Source: Pseudomonas extremaustralis (GTDB lineage: Bacteria; Pseudomonadota; Gammaproteobacteria; Pseudomonadales; Pseudomonadaceae). From it: a stretch of DNA of 64,000 nt. The translations under genes were made by a program, and so were the position numbers. Location of the stretch: the NCBI RefSeq assembly GCF_900102035.1, contig NZ_LT629689.1:2712001-2776000 (forward strand), in the 5' to 3' direction. How positions within the stretch are numbered: the stretch's first letter is position 1; every line of letters begins with the position of its first letter. Of this stretch, positions 35,824 to 44,691 are shown one piece after another. The notes under the pieces were generated by a model, which did no database searches, had not been told where the DNA came from, and saw only the letters and a program-made list of their open reading frames with translations.

Positions 35824-37010
35824 ATGCTGTTCCTTCCGGACGCTGGCAACGTGTCCTGCAGCAATGCACAAAGCAGCTGCATGAGCGCTGGCCTGCACGC
35901 CCAACCACTGAGCAGCCCTCCAACCAGGCTCTACAGGCTGGCTTTCTGTTTAGTGGCCAATCTCACGAAGTCGTGCCACGTCGGCTGCTGTTGGATAGTC
36001 GGTTGACGCCGTTGGAACGCAATGCCTGGCAGGTGTTTCGACTCATGCTGCAAGGCCAGGGCGTGGTCACGCCGCGCTATGAGGATTTGCAGCCTTACCT
36101 GTCGAGCGTGCCCTACGGTGCGTCAGCCTCCCGTGAAACCATTGCTCGGGTGTTGACGATGCTCAGGTTGACGCGCTGGCTCAGTTTGGTGAGTCGCGGA
36201 CGCGATCAGCTCAGCGGACGTCTTCAAGGTTCGCTGTATGTTCTGCACGATGAGCCGTTAACCCCCGCCGAAGCCATGGAACTGGATCAGGATTACCTGG
36301 CGCTGGTCGGGCATGCCCTCGGCCATGCGACGAAGGCGGTGCGTATTGTCGCTCAGCACGTTGTGGAGGAAGTCCGCCAGGACACGAATATCGATCGTGA
36401 TCGGTTACCGACGCGGCTCGACAGCTGGGGCGAACACTGGACGCAGCAAGGATTGGATCAGCCAGCCGTTGATGCCTTCCACGATTCCGAACGGGAGGAA
36501 GATCACCGCGTTCGGAATCGTGCAGGCCCTCGTTCGGATTCCGAACCGGGCCTGAACGTCAATGTTTCAGACACCGTTCGGAATCCGAACGCCGCCTGTA
36601 CTGTATTAAAAGAAAGTATTTGTACAGTACCGCGCGCGACCCCAGCGGTGGATAACCTGCACTGGCCCGCTGCGCTGCACCTGAGCCCAAGCGAGCGTCA
36701 GGCCGTCGCCGTGGCGCTGAACAAGCTCAAACCAGCGGATCGGCAGGCGGTGCTCAACGAAGCGGGAGCACGTTGTGCGGCCGGTGGAATCCGCAAGCCA
36801 GCGGCGTATCTGATGGGCCTGATCCAGCGCGCACTGAAAGGTGACTTTCGTCCTTGGGCAGGTCAGGCCGAACCTTCACCCATTGCAGAATCACCTCCAC
36901 CCGCTCCCTCGCGGCCATCTCGACAACAGGGCGAACCCGCGTCTGCCCTCGCACAAGCGTGCCTGAATGAGCTGCGCCAACTGCGTGGCAAACGCGGTGG
37001 ACCTCAGTAG
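35820..37010 (+). CDS. STY4528-like ICE replication protein
   Basis: Protein of 396 residues from the ATG at 35820, which overlaps the preceding stop (ATGA). The N-terminal half (about 45-150) contains LLLDSRLTPLERNAWQVFRLML and SRETIARVLTMLRLTRWLSL, a winged-helix replication-initiator-like layout. The C-terminal part (about 280-345) has a helical domain with IRKPAAYLMGLIQRALKGDFRP, as in primosomal and initiator accessory proteins. The coding sequence carries a cluster of TTCGGA palindromes at 36480-36591, which may be its own binding sites. It probably acts in replication of the excised circle. Confidence 0.75.
   Translation: MNAVPSGRWQRVLQQCTKQLHERWPARPTTEQPSNQALQAGFLFSGQSHEVVPRRLLLDSRLTPLERNAWQVFRLMLQGQGVVTPRYEDLQPYLSSVPYGASASRETIARVLTMLRLTRWLSLVSRGRDQLSGRLQGSLYVLHDEPLTPAEAMELDQDYLALVGHALGHATKAVRIVAQHVVEEVRQDTNIDRDRLPTRLDSWGEHWTQQGLDQPAVDAFHDSEREEDHRVRNRAGPRSDSEPGLNVNVSDTVRNPNAACTVLKESICTVPRATPAVDNLHWPAALHLSPSERQAVAVALNKLKPADRQAVLNEAGARCAAGGIRKPAAYLMGLIQRALKGDFRPWAGQAEPSPIAESPPPAPSRPSRQQGEPASALAQACLNELRQLRGKRGGPQ
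36480..36591. repeat. Cluster of GTTCGGA palindromes inside the replication gene
   Basis: Three nested inverted repeats in 112 bases. CACGATTCCGAACG (36480-36493) pairs with CGTTCGGAATCGTG (36509-36522). GTTCGGATTCCGAAC (36532-36546) and CGTTCGGAATCCGAACG (36575-36591) are self-palindromic. Iterated sites in or near an initiator gene are typical of a replication origin or partition site. Confidence 0.6.
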
Positions 37011-37163
37011 ATTTGATGCCAGTGGCATCAAATCCATGGTGTTCCACTCTACGAACACATCGGACCAAACTATGAAACTCTTAGGGAAAAGCCGGGACAT
37101 CTCTTTCGATGAACGTAGACGTCAGTAGATTTGATGCCGGTGGCATCAAATCTACTGACGTCT
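37010..37163. repeat. Two related long palindromes after the replication gene
   Basis: First palindrome: GATTTGATGCC (37010-37020), loop AGT, GGCATCAAATC (37024-37034). Second palindrome: a perfect 22-bp stem from AGACGTCAGTAGATTTG onward at 37117-37138, loop GGT, complementary arm 37142-37163. Both share CAGTAGATTTGATGCC. The first begins at the stop codon of the replication gene. Neither ends in a T-run, so a protein-binding or origin role is more likely than termination. Confidence 0.7.
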
Positions 37164-37274
37164 CCATAATTAGCCCTCTTAAACCAAACCGAACAGACCG
37201 CATTCAGTTTTTTGGCTGCCCTCGACCCTCATCTGTCGCAACGTTCCCGTCCAAGCGAATGCGAGGACAACACC

Positions 37275-38030
37275 GTGGCCGATCACTATCAACTCAACCT
37301 GGGTTCATTGCGCAGCAGCATCACCCTGACCCTGCACACCCACCACGCCGCCCGTATCTGGCAAGGTCGGACCGCACGCGAAGGCGTCCACTCGATCATG
37401 GGCATGGCCGGCTACATCAGTGTCACCAACCTGATCAAACAAACCGCGGCCCAGGACGATCCCTATGCCGACTGGGCCATGGTGCAACTCGAAGAAAAGC
37501 TGATGCAGGCCAAGACCGGAATGCTGGAACTGACCCAACAGCTGGATCGAATCAGGCAGGACCTGCCGACACAGATCGACATGAGCGACAACCTCAACAT
37601 CCACCCCGTCACCTTGCCGTTGTACATCGGCAGCCAGCTGGGTTTTCTGGCGGTCTACCTGCTGACCGACTACGACACCCTGGTGCGCCGGACCCTATTG
37701 GCCCATCACACCGCCTTGATCGGCCGCGTCGACATGGAAGCCTGGATCGACGACGGCGCCCATCTATTGCGCAGCCTGTTCGGCCAGGCGCAACGCTATC
37801 GGCATGCTGGCGTCACACGCGATGACATGGCGGCGAACAACGCGCGTGCCCTGGCGGCCATCGATAAACTGGGTTTGCCCCCCATGGACATTCTTGAGGG
37901 TCATCGCCGCTCCCAGTTCGCGCCGCCAATCGTTCGCCGTGGTGCGGCGGCAGTGGATGATGCCGACGCGTTGTTAGAAGACGCGGAGGAGCTGCCTACG
38001 ACAGTGGATGATCCGGAGGACGAAGCATGA
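37275..38030 (+). CDS. PFL_4669 family integrating conjugative element protein
   Basis: Protein of 251 residues, conserved in PFGI-1-class ICEs (TIGR03761-like). The GTG at 37275 has GAGGA 7 bases upstream and starts VADHYQLNLGSLRSSITLTLHTHHA, the family opening. Features include RIWQGRTAREGVHSIMGM and a predicted hydrophobic helix near 115-135 (LPLYIGSQLGFLAVYLLTDYDTLV). Function unknown. It overlaps the next gene by 4 bases and sits in the replication/partition block. Confidence 0.8.
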   Translation: MADHYQLNLGSLRSSITLTLHTHHAARIWQGRTAREGVHSIMGMAGYISVTNLIKQTAAQDDPYADWAMVQLEEKLMQAKTGMLELTQQLDRIRQDLPTQIDMSDNLNIHPVTLPLYIGSQLGFLAVYLLTDYDTLVRRTLLAHHTALIGRVDMEAWIDDGAHLLRSLFGQAQRYRHAGVTRDDMAANNARALAAIDKLGLPPMDILEGHRRSQFAPPIVRRGAAAVDDADALLEDAEELPTTVDDPEDEA

Positions 38031-38545
38031 ATCCCATGAATCCGGCTCACCCAATGCCCTTCGATACGTTGACACAGGATTCCTATCGACAGCTCGAACA
38101 CGCAGCCTCCCTAAAAGGCCTTTTAAAACCTTTTAAGGGTAAGGGGGAATTGGAGCACCTGGCGCAGGTGGCGAGGGAAATCGAGGCGCAGTTGTGTCAC
38201 CTGATGGTGGCTGTGGTGCAGCAGGCCGGACAGCCTCCTTACTCACTGCTGGACATTCGATTGGTGCTGCAGAACACCAGCGCGGGCAGCACCTTTTTGC
38301 GTTGGCGCACCCGTGATTTTGCCCGTATGGGGGTTGCGGTCTGGGAACGCCAGGTCCGCAACAACTCCCTGTCCCAGGTCGTGCGCGAAGGATTGCACCG
38401 TTTCGAATGCGAGCGCATTGCACTGAACCTACAGATGAGCGTGGTGCATTCGCTTTACCGCCAGGCCTCGACCTGCGCGATCAAAATGGCCAGTGCCGAA
38501 CGGCTGCTGCGCCAGTTCACAACCGCAGCGGAGATATCACGATGA
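38027..38545 (+). CDS. DUF3158 family ICE protein (position of ICEclc inrR)
   Basis: A 172-residue protein with a basic, repetitive opening (LKGLLKPFKGKGELEHLAQ) and a central RWRTRDFARMGVAVWERQVRN block typical of DUF3158. No membrane segment. In ICEclc a gene of about this size directly before ssb, inrR, promotes integrase expression in the transfer-competent subpopulation. The equivalence is positional and unproven. It overlaps both neighbours by 4 bases. Confidence 0.75.
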   Translation: MNPMNPAHPMPFDTLTQDSYRQLEHAASLKGLLKPFKGKGELEHLAQVAREIEAQLCHLMVAVVQQAGQPPYSLLDIRLVLQNTSAGSTFLRWRTRDFARMGVAVWERQVRNNSLSQVVREGLHRFECERIALNLQMSVVHSLYRQASTCAIKMASAERLLRQFTTAAEISR

Positions 38546-38997
38546 GTACTTTTTTCGTCGGCGAAGGCAACATCGGCAGTGCGCCAGAATTCCAGGAGTT
38601 CGCCTCTGGCAATGACGAGCCGCGGCGTTTGCTACGGCTGAATGTGTACTTTGACAACCCCATCCCACGCGAGGGCAGCTATGAAGATCGGGGCGGCTAT
38701 TGGGCGCCGGTTGAGCTCTGGCACCGTGAGGCTGAACACTGGAGCACCCTGTACCAGAAAGGCATGCGCGTACTGGTCGAAGGTCGTACGGTGCGCGATG
38801 AGTGGGAGGACAGCGAAGACAATGCGCGGGTGACCTTCAAGATCGAGGCCCGTCGAGTCGGCATCCTGCCTCACCGGGTGCACAGCGTGGTCATGCGGGA
38901 ACGCTCCAGTGAACCGACGGCCGCTCAAAATACTGAGCAGGCCAGCTCGCCGACCTCGAAACCCAGGAAACACAGAGGGCAATCACCTAAGGCCTGA
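38542..38997 (+). CDS. ssb: Single-stranded DNA-binding protein of the ICE
   Basis: OB-fold SSB of 151 residues starting at the ATG at 38542, which overlaps the previous stop. It opens MSTFFVGEGNIGSAPEF and contains RLNVYFDN, PVELWHREAEHWSTLYQKGMRVLVEGR and an acidic connecting strand. The C-terminal tail is basic (KPRKHRGQSPKA) instead of ending in the acidic DDDIPF motif of chromosomal SSB. It may therefore not recruit the host's SSB-binding partners. It likely coats transferred or replicating ICE DNA. Confidence 0.88.
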   Translation: MSTFFVGEGNIGSAPEFQEFASGNDEPRRLLRLNVYFDNPIPREGSYEDRGGYWAPVELWHREAEHWSTLYQKGMRVLVEGRTVRDEWEDSEDNARVTFKIEARRVGILPHRVHSVVMRERSSEPTAAQNTEQASSPTSKPRKHRGQSPKA

Positions 38998-39225
38998 ACG
39001 ACTTCAGGCATAAAAATTGCGCCTTTGCGCGAAGTTCCTGGCCTGTCATTGCTCGCGGCTCATGAAGCCCCCCACCCAGTTGCAAACGCTCCAATAAGGT
39101 AGCAGCTTCAGCCCATTCAAAGCCGCCCTCACCGACTAATATGAGGAACCTGCCATTCGGGTTTCTCATATCTCGCACCTGCTACTTCGAACAACGCTGC
39201 TCCGAACTCAATCCGGAGTAGTTAT

Positions 39226-41193
39226 ATGCGCCTCTTCCTCTGCGAAAAACCTTCCCAGGGTCGTGACATCGCCAAGGTTCTCGGAGCCACTCGGCGTGGT
39301 GATGGTTGCCTAATCGGCCCCGAGACAACTGTCACCTGGTGTATCGGCCACCTACTGGAGACGGCCCCGCCTGAAACCTACGGCATTCAGTACAAAAACT
39401 GGTCGTTGGATCATCTACCTATCATTCCCGTGCAGTGGCAGGTCGAGGTCAAACCCAAGACTGCCGCGCAGTTCAAAATCATCAAACGCCTGCTCAGCGA
39501 AGCCACCACCGTTGTCATCGCAACCGACGCCGACCGAGAAGGTGAGATGATTGCCCGCGAGTTGCTGGAGCTCTGCAAGTATCCAGGCTCCGTTCAGCGC
39601 CTCTGGTTGTCCGCCCTCAACGAGGCGTCGATTCGCAAAGCCCTCTCCTCGCTGAAGTCTGGTCAGGAGACCTTCCCGCTCTATCACTCGGCCCTCGCCC
39701 GCAGCCGTGCCGACTGGCTGATCGGCATGAACCTCAGTCGTTTGTTTACCCTTCTTGGTCGGCGGGCAGGCTACGACGGCGTTTTGTCAGTGGGGCGCGT
39801 CCAGACACCCACCTTACGTCTGGTGGTCGATCGGGATCGTGCGATTGCCGGCTTCGTCCCGGTACCTTACTGGAACATTGAGGTACACCTATCGTCGATG
39901 GGCCAGCGATTCATCGCGGCGTGGTTACCGCCATGCTCAGGACGGGACGAGTCGGGGCGTTGCCTACAACAAGTGCTTGCCCATCACGCGGTCCAAACAA
40001 TCACCGACGAGAAGTCCGCCACGGTAATCTCGTTACATACTGAGCACTTCCGAGAACCGCCGCCCCTGCCCTTCGACCTAAGCACGTTGCAGGAAGTCTG
40101 CTCGCGTAAGCTGGGGCTCGGCGTCCAGGAAACCCTGAACATCGCCCAAGCCCTGTATGAAACCCACAAAGCCACCACCTACCCGCGCAGCGATTGCCGC
40201 TATTTGCCAGAGAATATGTTCAACGAGGCTCCCGCGGTACTAGACGCCCTGCTCAAAACGGATCCTGCACTCAGACCTGCATTCGAGGACCTCGATCAAT
40301 CATTGCGCTCCCGCGCATGGAACAATGCCAAGGTCACTGCGCACCACGGCATCATCCCCACCATCGAACCGGCAAACCTGGTGCGGATGTCCGAACAAGA
40401 ACGCCATGTCTACGAACTGATCCGTAGCCACTACCTAGTGCAGTTTCTTCCGCATCATGAGTTTGATCGGACCCAGGTCGAACTGGCGCGTGGCGAAGAA
40501 CGATTGACCGCTGTGGGCAAACTGATCTTGGTCCAGGGCTGGAAAAGCTTACTCTCCGAAAACACCGAGGAGGATGAGCCCAGTCACAAATCCCAAGTCT
40601 TACCCATCTTGCAAAAGGGAGCGCAGTGCGCAGTGGACAATGCCGAACTCAAATCCATGCAAACGGCCGCTCCTAAACCTCTCACCGAGGGTGATCTGAT
40701 CAAGGCGATGAAAAACGTCGCCAAGCTTGTCAACGACCCACGCCTGAAACAGAAACTTCGGGACACCACCGGTATCGGAACCGAAGCCACACGAGCCGGC
40801 ATTATCAAAGGGTTAATTGATCGCGGTTATTTGCTGAAGAAAAAACGCGCCTTGATGGCCACCGCCGCGGCCCATACCCTGATCGAGGCGGTACCAGCAG
40901 CAGTCGCAGATCCGGGTATGACCGCAATCTGGGAACAGGCGTTGGACGAAATCGAAGCGGGACGCCTGACCCTAGATGCGTTCGTTGCCAAGCAGGCGAA
41001 CTGGATTGCACAATTGGTCGAACACTGTGGCGCACTCACCTTGGCGGTACCGGTCGAAGCCGGCCCGACCTGCCCCATTTGCAACGCCTCAATGCTCAAA
41101 CGAAAGGGCAAATCAGGACCGTTCTGGTCATGCTCCCACTACCCCGACTGTAAGGGAACAGTGCCGATCAGAAAAGATACGCGTCGCTCATGA
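39226..41193 (+). CDS. topB: DNA topoisomerase III of the ICE
   Basis: Type IA topoisomerase of 655 residues. The N-terminal TOPRIM domain has MRLFLCEKPSQGRDIA (catalytic Glu7) and DADREGE (101-107). The active-site tyrosine is Tyr319 in ATTYPRSDC. The C-terminus carries one four-cysteine zinc ribbon (CPICNASM, then CSHYPDCKG). The enzyme decatenates or relaxes single-stranded regions during ICE replication or transfer and is standard in this ICE family. The end of the gene overlaps the outer arm of a two-tier hairpin at 41162-41213. Confidence 0.93.
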   Translation: MRLFLCEKPSQGRDIAKVLGATRRGDGCLIGPETTVTWCIGHLLETAPPETYGIQYKNWSLDHLPIIPVQWQVEVKPKTAAQFKIIKRLLSEATTVVIATDADREGEMIARELLELCKYPGSVQRLWLSALNEASIRKALSSLKSGQETFPLYHSALARSRADWLIGMNLSRLFTLLGRRAGYDGVLSVGRVQTPTLRLVVDRDRAIAGFVPVPYWNIEVHLSSMGQRFIAAWLPPCSGRDESGRCLQQVLAHHAVQTITDEKSATVISLHTEHFREPPPLPFDLSTLQEVCSRKLGLGVQETLNIAQALYETHKATTYPRSDCRYLPENMFNEAPAVLDALLKTDPALRPAFEDLDQSLRSRAWNNAKVTAHHGIIPTIEPANLVRMSEQERHVYELIRSHYLVQFLPHHEFDRTQVELARGEERLTAVGKLILVQGWKSLLSENTEEDEPSHKSQVLPILQKGAQCAVDNAELKSMQTAAPKPLTEGDLIKAMKNVAKLVNDPRLKQKLRDTTGIGTEATRAGIIKGLIDRGYLLKKKRALMATAAAHTLIEAVPAAVADPGMTAIWEQALDEIEAGRLTLDAFVAKQANWIAQLVEHCGALTLAVPVEAGPTCPICNASMLKRKGKSGPFWSCSHYPDCKGTVPIRKDTRRS

Positions 41194-42281
41194 CGCTTCA
41201 CTGTAGATCGGCATGAGTATTGGGGTGATGTGCTGATCAGTGCATCATCAACGGCGGCTGATCCCTCTCTAAGTCGATAAAGTGTTGTCCGATTTCACGG
41301 GCCAAGGCAAAGAAAGTGACCGCGCCTTTATCCTGGCAACCGTCGAACAATTGGCCGCTCATCTCGGCAGTAAGTAACCTCTTTCATCGTGCTCAATGTA
41401 GTGGCTTATGCGGGATCGCCCACTGGCTTGACGTGATCCCACCCTCTCTGCTGTAGTGTCTCAGGATCATCGCCAACGGCGACCCAAGACCGAATCGCTC
41501 CGGGCAGGTCGGTCGAACTCCTTGAGTTCGGAGCCTTCTCTTTCTGCGGAATTTCATTCCTGATTTGTGCTCGACCTGATCACTGTGGCGGATGACCACT
41601 GTTGCCTCTACCAGGCAATAGCGGTCATCCGCTTCAGCGATCGTATTCAGTTCCGGAGCCCACCGGGGAAACACTGGGCACCCTTTGTGCGCGGATGCGT
41701 GCCAGCATGTTCCGACCCGGGCCACGACAAGGGTCGGTTGGCGAAGCGTGACGCAGTGAATACAGTTTTGCGAGGAGCTTGTCGACTGCGTACGACCGTC
41801 AAAGGTGGCTTTTCTCTTCTTCGCCTGGCACCCCGCCAGGCGCACTCTTCACTTTCTTCAGTCCAGTGACTACCACTATATTCCGGCCATAAAAAATCGG
41901 GTGGCAGCGTCTTGACGCTCCCCTATGACAGGCTTATACAAAGGGCGTGGTTCGCTGTCGTTGACAGCCCAGCCCAGGTAGCCAGAACCTTCAAGGCTAC
42001 GCCACGTTCGTGGTGGTTTACCCAAGTGCGATCAGCGTTCGGAAGCTCGCGCGGTTACCGCTTCAGCGGTAATGAATGCCCACTACCCTATGCTTGCGGA
42101 TCACCACCGCAGATGCTCCTCTGCTGCACCGCTATTTCCCCAGACGCATCGTTCTGATCGTCATCGGCTTGCCGGTGCCGAGTCGTTCATCGCTCGCCTT
42201 CACCTTACCCACCCTGACGGGGGCTCGCTTCCCCGTCAGGGGCTGTGCGTCGCCGTTTTCCCTTGAAACAGGAGAAACACC
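41194..42281 (+). other. Hairpin-rich non-coding kilobase, candidate structured RNA
   Basis: No credible gene in 1.09 kb within an otherwise gapless operon. Instead there is a dense series of exact inverted repeats. Examples: GGGATC/GATCCC (41412-41440), GACCGA/TCGGTC (41488-41514), GAACTC/GAGTTC (41515-41529), and GCGGATGACC/GGTCATCCGC (41588-41632) with an inner TTGCCT/AGGCAA. Further stems are CCGACCC/GGGTCGG (41712-41737), CGCCTGGC/GCCAGGCG (41822-41842), TTACCGC/GCGGTAA around a TTCA loop (42055-42072) and CCCTGACGGGG/CCCCGTCAGGG (42212-42241). The pattern suggests one or more structured RNAs of unknown class, or a long leader of the DUF3577 gene. Strand is assumed from the operon. Confidence 0.5.
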
Positions 42282-42863
42282 ATGGCCCACGCCAACCACT
42301 CCCAAGAAGCGACCACTTACTTCAATCTGCACACCGTCGGTATCGGTTATCTCAACCGTGTTCGTGAAGTACAAGTCCGCCGCGGCCAGCCATTCATGGC
42401 TTGCGATATCGCAGCCCTGCACGGTGCCACCGATGCGGTGGAGTACACCCGTTTCGACTGCAAAGTCGCTGGGGGTGAAGCTGAACGCTTGATTCGTCTC
42501 TATATGGGCGCCGTCAAAGCCGAGAAAAAGGTCTTGCTGTCGTTCCGTATCGGCGACCTGTGGATCGATCCGTTTCTCTACGAGAAAGGCGATAAACAAG
42601 GTCAACCGGGCGCCAGCCTGAAAGGTCGTTTGCTGTTCATTGACTGGATCAAGGTCAACGGCACGTTCGAATACAAAGCGCCCGTCAGGCAGGAAGTAAC
42701 AGCACCTGCTGAGCAAGCGCCAAACAGTGAGCCATCCCCTTCATCGGCTGATACCGAAGCTGAGGAGACCGCAAACCCAACAGAGGCTCGGGTCGAACCT
42801 GAATCTCCACCCGCTCCCCGCACGGCTCGCCGTGATGCTACACGTACCGTTCAGTCCGCCTGA
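42282..42863 (+). CDS. DUF3577 (STY4534-like) ICE protein
   Basis: A 193-residue protein of the STY4534 family. The conserved core is near 10-130 (TTYFNLHTVGIGYLNRVREV, GQPFMACDIAALHG, GRLLFIDWIKVNG), followed by an acidic, proline-rich tail. The core resembles an OB-like fold, which would suit a single-strand DNA or replication role, but this is inferred. A consensus AGGAG site precedes the ATG. It is followed by a strong terminator, so it appears to be a separate, heavily structured-leader transcription unit. Confidence 0.8.
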   Translation: MAHANHSQEATTYFNLHTVGIGYLNRVREVQVRRGQPFMACDIAALHGATDAVEYTRFDCKVAGGEAERLIRLYMGAVKAEKKVLLSFRIGDLWIDPFLYEKGDKQGQPGASLKGRLLFIDWIKVNGTFEYKAPVRQEVTAPAEQAPNSEPSPSSADTEAEETANPTEARVEPESPPAPRTARRDATRTVQSA

Positions 42864-42886
42864 ACAGTCCACGATGTTCCCATCAA

Positions 42887-42912
42887 GGCGCTCCCTCGAG
42901 CGCCTTTTCTTC
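42887..42912 (+). terminator. Rho-independent terminator after the DUF3577 gene
   Basis: GGCGCTC (42887-42893), CCTC loop, GAGCGCC (42898-42904), then TTTTCTTC. Confidence 0.85.
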
Positions 42913-42933
42913 AATCCGCACAAGGGAACCATC

Positions 42934-43191
42934 ATGGAATCGTTCTGGCTTTGCGACGACTGCCTGTTCGCTACTGCTTACGAGGACTACAGCACGTTAT
43001 CGCTCTATTACACGACGGATGAAATTGAGAAACGCATCGCCGGTATCCATCGTGGACTGGTTCGGTTAATGCCCATCAGTGCCGACTTCGATCCCGAAAC
43101 TGGCTGGGGAATAAAGGCTTTTTCCCCATTGCCCTGCGACGGTTGTGGTTCACACCTACACGGTCAACGCCACCGATTCACTCGGCTGTAA
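42934..43191 (+). CDS. Small hypothetical ICE protein with CxxC pairs
   Basis: An 85-residue protein with AAGGGA upstream of the ATG. Two cysteine pairs (CDDC at about 7-10 and CDGC at about 72-75) and nearby histidines suggest a zinc-binding fold. A DUF-type accessory gene of this ICE class is likely. No function can be assigned. Confidence 0.65.
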   Translation: MESFWLCDDCLFATAYEDYSTLSLYYTTDEIEKRIAGIHRGLVRLMPISADFDPETGWGIKAFSPLPCDGCGSHLHGQRHRFTRL

Positions 43192-43291
43192 ACAGCGCGT
43201 CACCTGCTAACGCCCACAACTCTATATCCACCTCGGGGACACCACTCCCCTCGGGTGTGTACCCCTGATTGTTCCCTTCGGAGGTACCACC

Positions 43292-43786
43292 ATGAGCACC
43301 CAACTCACACTGATTGAGACCTCGGATTTCGAGGCTGATCGTATCGTCCAAGAAAACCAGGTGATCGACGAAGCACTGCATATTCTGGATCGTCGGCTGT
43401 TCGCCCGCGGCCCTAACCTGATGTCGCCTGACGCCGTGGCTTCATACCTAAAACTGCATCTTGTGCAACAAGAGCATGAAGTCTTCGGTGTGATATTTCT
43501 CGATGCCCAGCACCGGGTGTTGGCGTTCGAAGTCCTCTTTCACGGCAGCATTGATGGCGCCAGCGTTTATCCCCGCCAAGTCGTTAAGCGTTCCCTCGCG
43601 CATAACGCCGCGGCCGCCATTTTTGTTCATAACCACCCCTCAGGTTGTACAGAACCCAGCCAGGCGGATCGCGTCTTGACGGCACGGCTGAAAGAGGTCT
43701 TGGCCTTGATCGAAGTGCGCGTACTGGATCACTTCATCGTGGGTGAAGGTCGTCCACTTTCTCTTGCCGAACATGGCTGGCTTTAA
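43292..43786 (+). CDS. radC: RadC family JAB-domain protein
   Basis: RadC-like protein of 164 residues consisting only of the MPN/JAMM domain. The full metalloprotease motif is present: HNHPSG at 113-118 with Asp126. Chromosomal RadC is longer, with an N-terminal helix-hairpin-helix part that is absent here, as is usual for mobile-element copies. Its role on ICEs is unknown. It has its own GGAGG site and is followed by a UUCG-loop hairpin. Confidence 0.88.
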   Translation: MSTQLTLIETSDFEADRIVQENQVIDEALHILDRRLFARGPNLMSPDAVASYLKLHLVQQEHEVFGVIFLDAQHRVLAFEVLFHGSIDGASVYPRQVVKRSLAHNAAAAIFVHNHPSGCTEPSQADRVLTARLKEVLALIEVRVLDHFIVGEGRPLSLAEHGWL

Positions 43787-43793
43787 TCCTCAC

Positions 43794-43811
43794 AGGCGTC
43801 TTCGGGCGCCT
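43794..43811 (+). terminator. UUCG-tetraloop hairpin after radC
   Basis: AGGCGTC, TTCG loop, GGCGCCT (43794-43811, one G-T pair), then TGTCC. Stable, but without a long T-run. Confidence 0.5.
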
Positions 43812-43838
43812 TGTCCATTATCATTCTGGAGATCCTTC

Positions 43839-44585
43839 ATGAACCCCACGCACCAAGCTGCAGCCCTGCTGACGGCCTCCAACCCATTTGCTCGCGGTTA
43901 CGACAACCTTCATATCGAACGGCTGCTACTGATCACCTACGAAGACGACTGCCCTCCCTGCTGTCGACCCGTGCACGACGCACAGGCCCATCTGCCCGAC
44001 GACGAGCTGCAACTGTTCCCCTGCCTGTTCAATGACGATTTCGCCGTGATCAGCGAAGGCCAATCCATTTCGGATGATTTGGATGAACGCTGCCAGTCCA
44101 CCGGGCTAGTGCGCCAAGTAATCTACGCTGTGACGGGCGAAATGCTCAACGAGCGGCATCACCTCGGAGATCTGTACTCCCTGGAAGAGGCACAAGCCAT
44201 GGTACATCGCTTAAGCTTCGAAACGGGACACTACAGTCGAGCCTGGGAAATCAGCACCGCACACCTTCCCGAAGCAGCGATGCTTTATCTGAAAGAGTGG
44301 GTCAGTAACTTCGCTCTGCGGCAGACCGGCCTTTTGTTCGAGCTTTTTACGCTTCCAGATTGCTGCGGTATCGGTTGCAAACTGATCGGCACGCCATGGA
44401 CGGACGATAACTTGTTGAACAATGAGGGCAATCGTTATTCGAGCTTGAGACAAGAACAACTCGACGCAGGCACACCGGAAACCTTGGTCAACGTACTGTA
44501 TTTGGCGGCATTGGCGGATGTGCGATTGTTGATCTTCGACCCCGACGCTGCCGTCTTGGATGGGCTCGCCATTTTCGATGAATAG
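43839..44585 (+). CDS. Hypothetical ICE protein, possibly DUF5983-like
   Basis: A 248-residue protein from the ATG at 43839 (GGAGA 7 bases upstream). The frame is open further up across the terminator, but that part is not protein-like. The segment ISTAHLPEAAMLYLKEW near 155-170 resembles DUF5983 proteins of mobile elements. Cysteines cluster near 40-44 (CPPCC) and 190-195. No membrane segment. The function is unknown and the family assignment tentative. Confidence 0.55.
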   Translation: MNPTHQAAALLTASNPFARGYDNLHIERLLLITYEDDCPPCCRPVHDAQAHLPDDELQLFPCLFNDDFAVISEGQSISDDLDERCQSTGLVRQVIYAVTGEMLNERHHLGDLYSLEEAQAMVHRLSFETGHYSRAWEISTAHLPEAAMLYLKEWVSNFALRQTGLLFELFTLPDCCGIGCKLIGTPWTDDNLLNNEGNRYSSLRQEQLDAGTPETLVNVLYLAALADVRLLIFDPDAAVLDGLAIFDE

Positions 44586-44647
44586 CAACGTGTTCAGTGT
44601 TAACACGACCCACCTTGAATCAACTTTCTCACTGAATCGTTCCTTCA

Positions 44648-44690
44648 CCTCATGTCAGGTTCTGCACTGAATCTGACATGAGGTTTCTTC
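44648..44690 (+). promoter_or_regulatory. 11-bp hairpin covering the ribosome site of the PilL-like gene
   Basis: CCTCATGTCAG (44648-44658) pairs perfectly with CTGACATGAGG (44673-44683), then TTTCTTCC and the ATG at 44692. The right arm contains GAGG, the only Shine-Dalgarno candidate, 8 bases before the ATG. The hairpin could end transcription, hide the ribosome site, or both. Confidence 0.6.
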
Positions 44691-44691
44691 C

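Noticed and set aside
38110-38150. AT-rich repeats near the start of the DUF3158 gene (CCTTTTAA twice)
   Set aside because: They encode a Lys/Gly/Leu-rich repeat in the protein (LKGLLKPFKGKG) and need no separate explanation.
38987-39178. Minus-strand frame of 63 codons between ssb and topB with a passable AGGTG site
   Set aside because: It overlaps the ssb end, lies opposite the operon, and has no recognisable family. The region can equally be a promoter for topB.
41393-41845. Minus-strand frame of 150 codons in the non-coding kilobase
   Set aside because: Composition is not protein-like (runs of Arg, Cys and His), and it runs through several perfect hairpins, so it is most likely chance.
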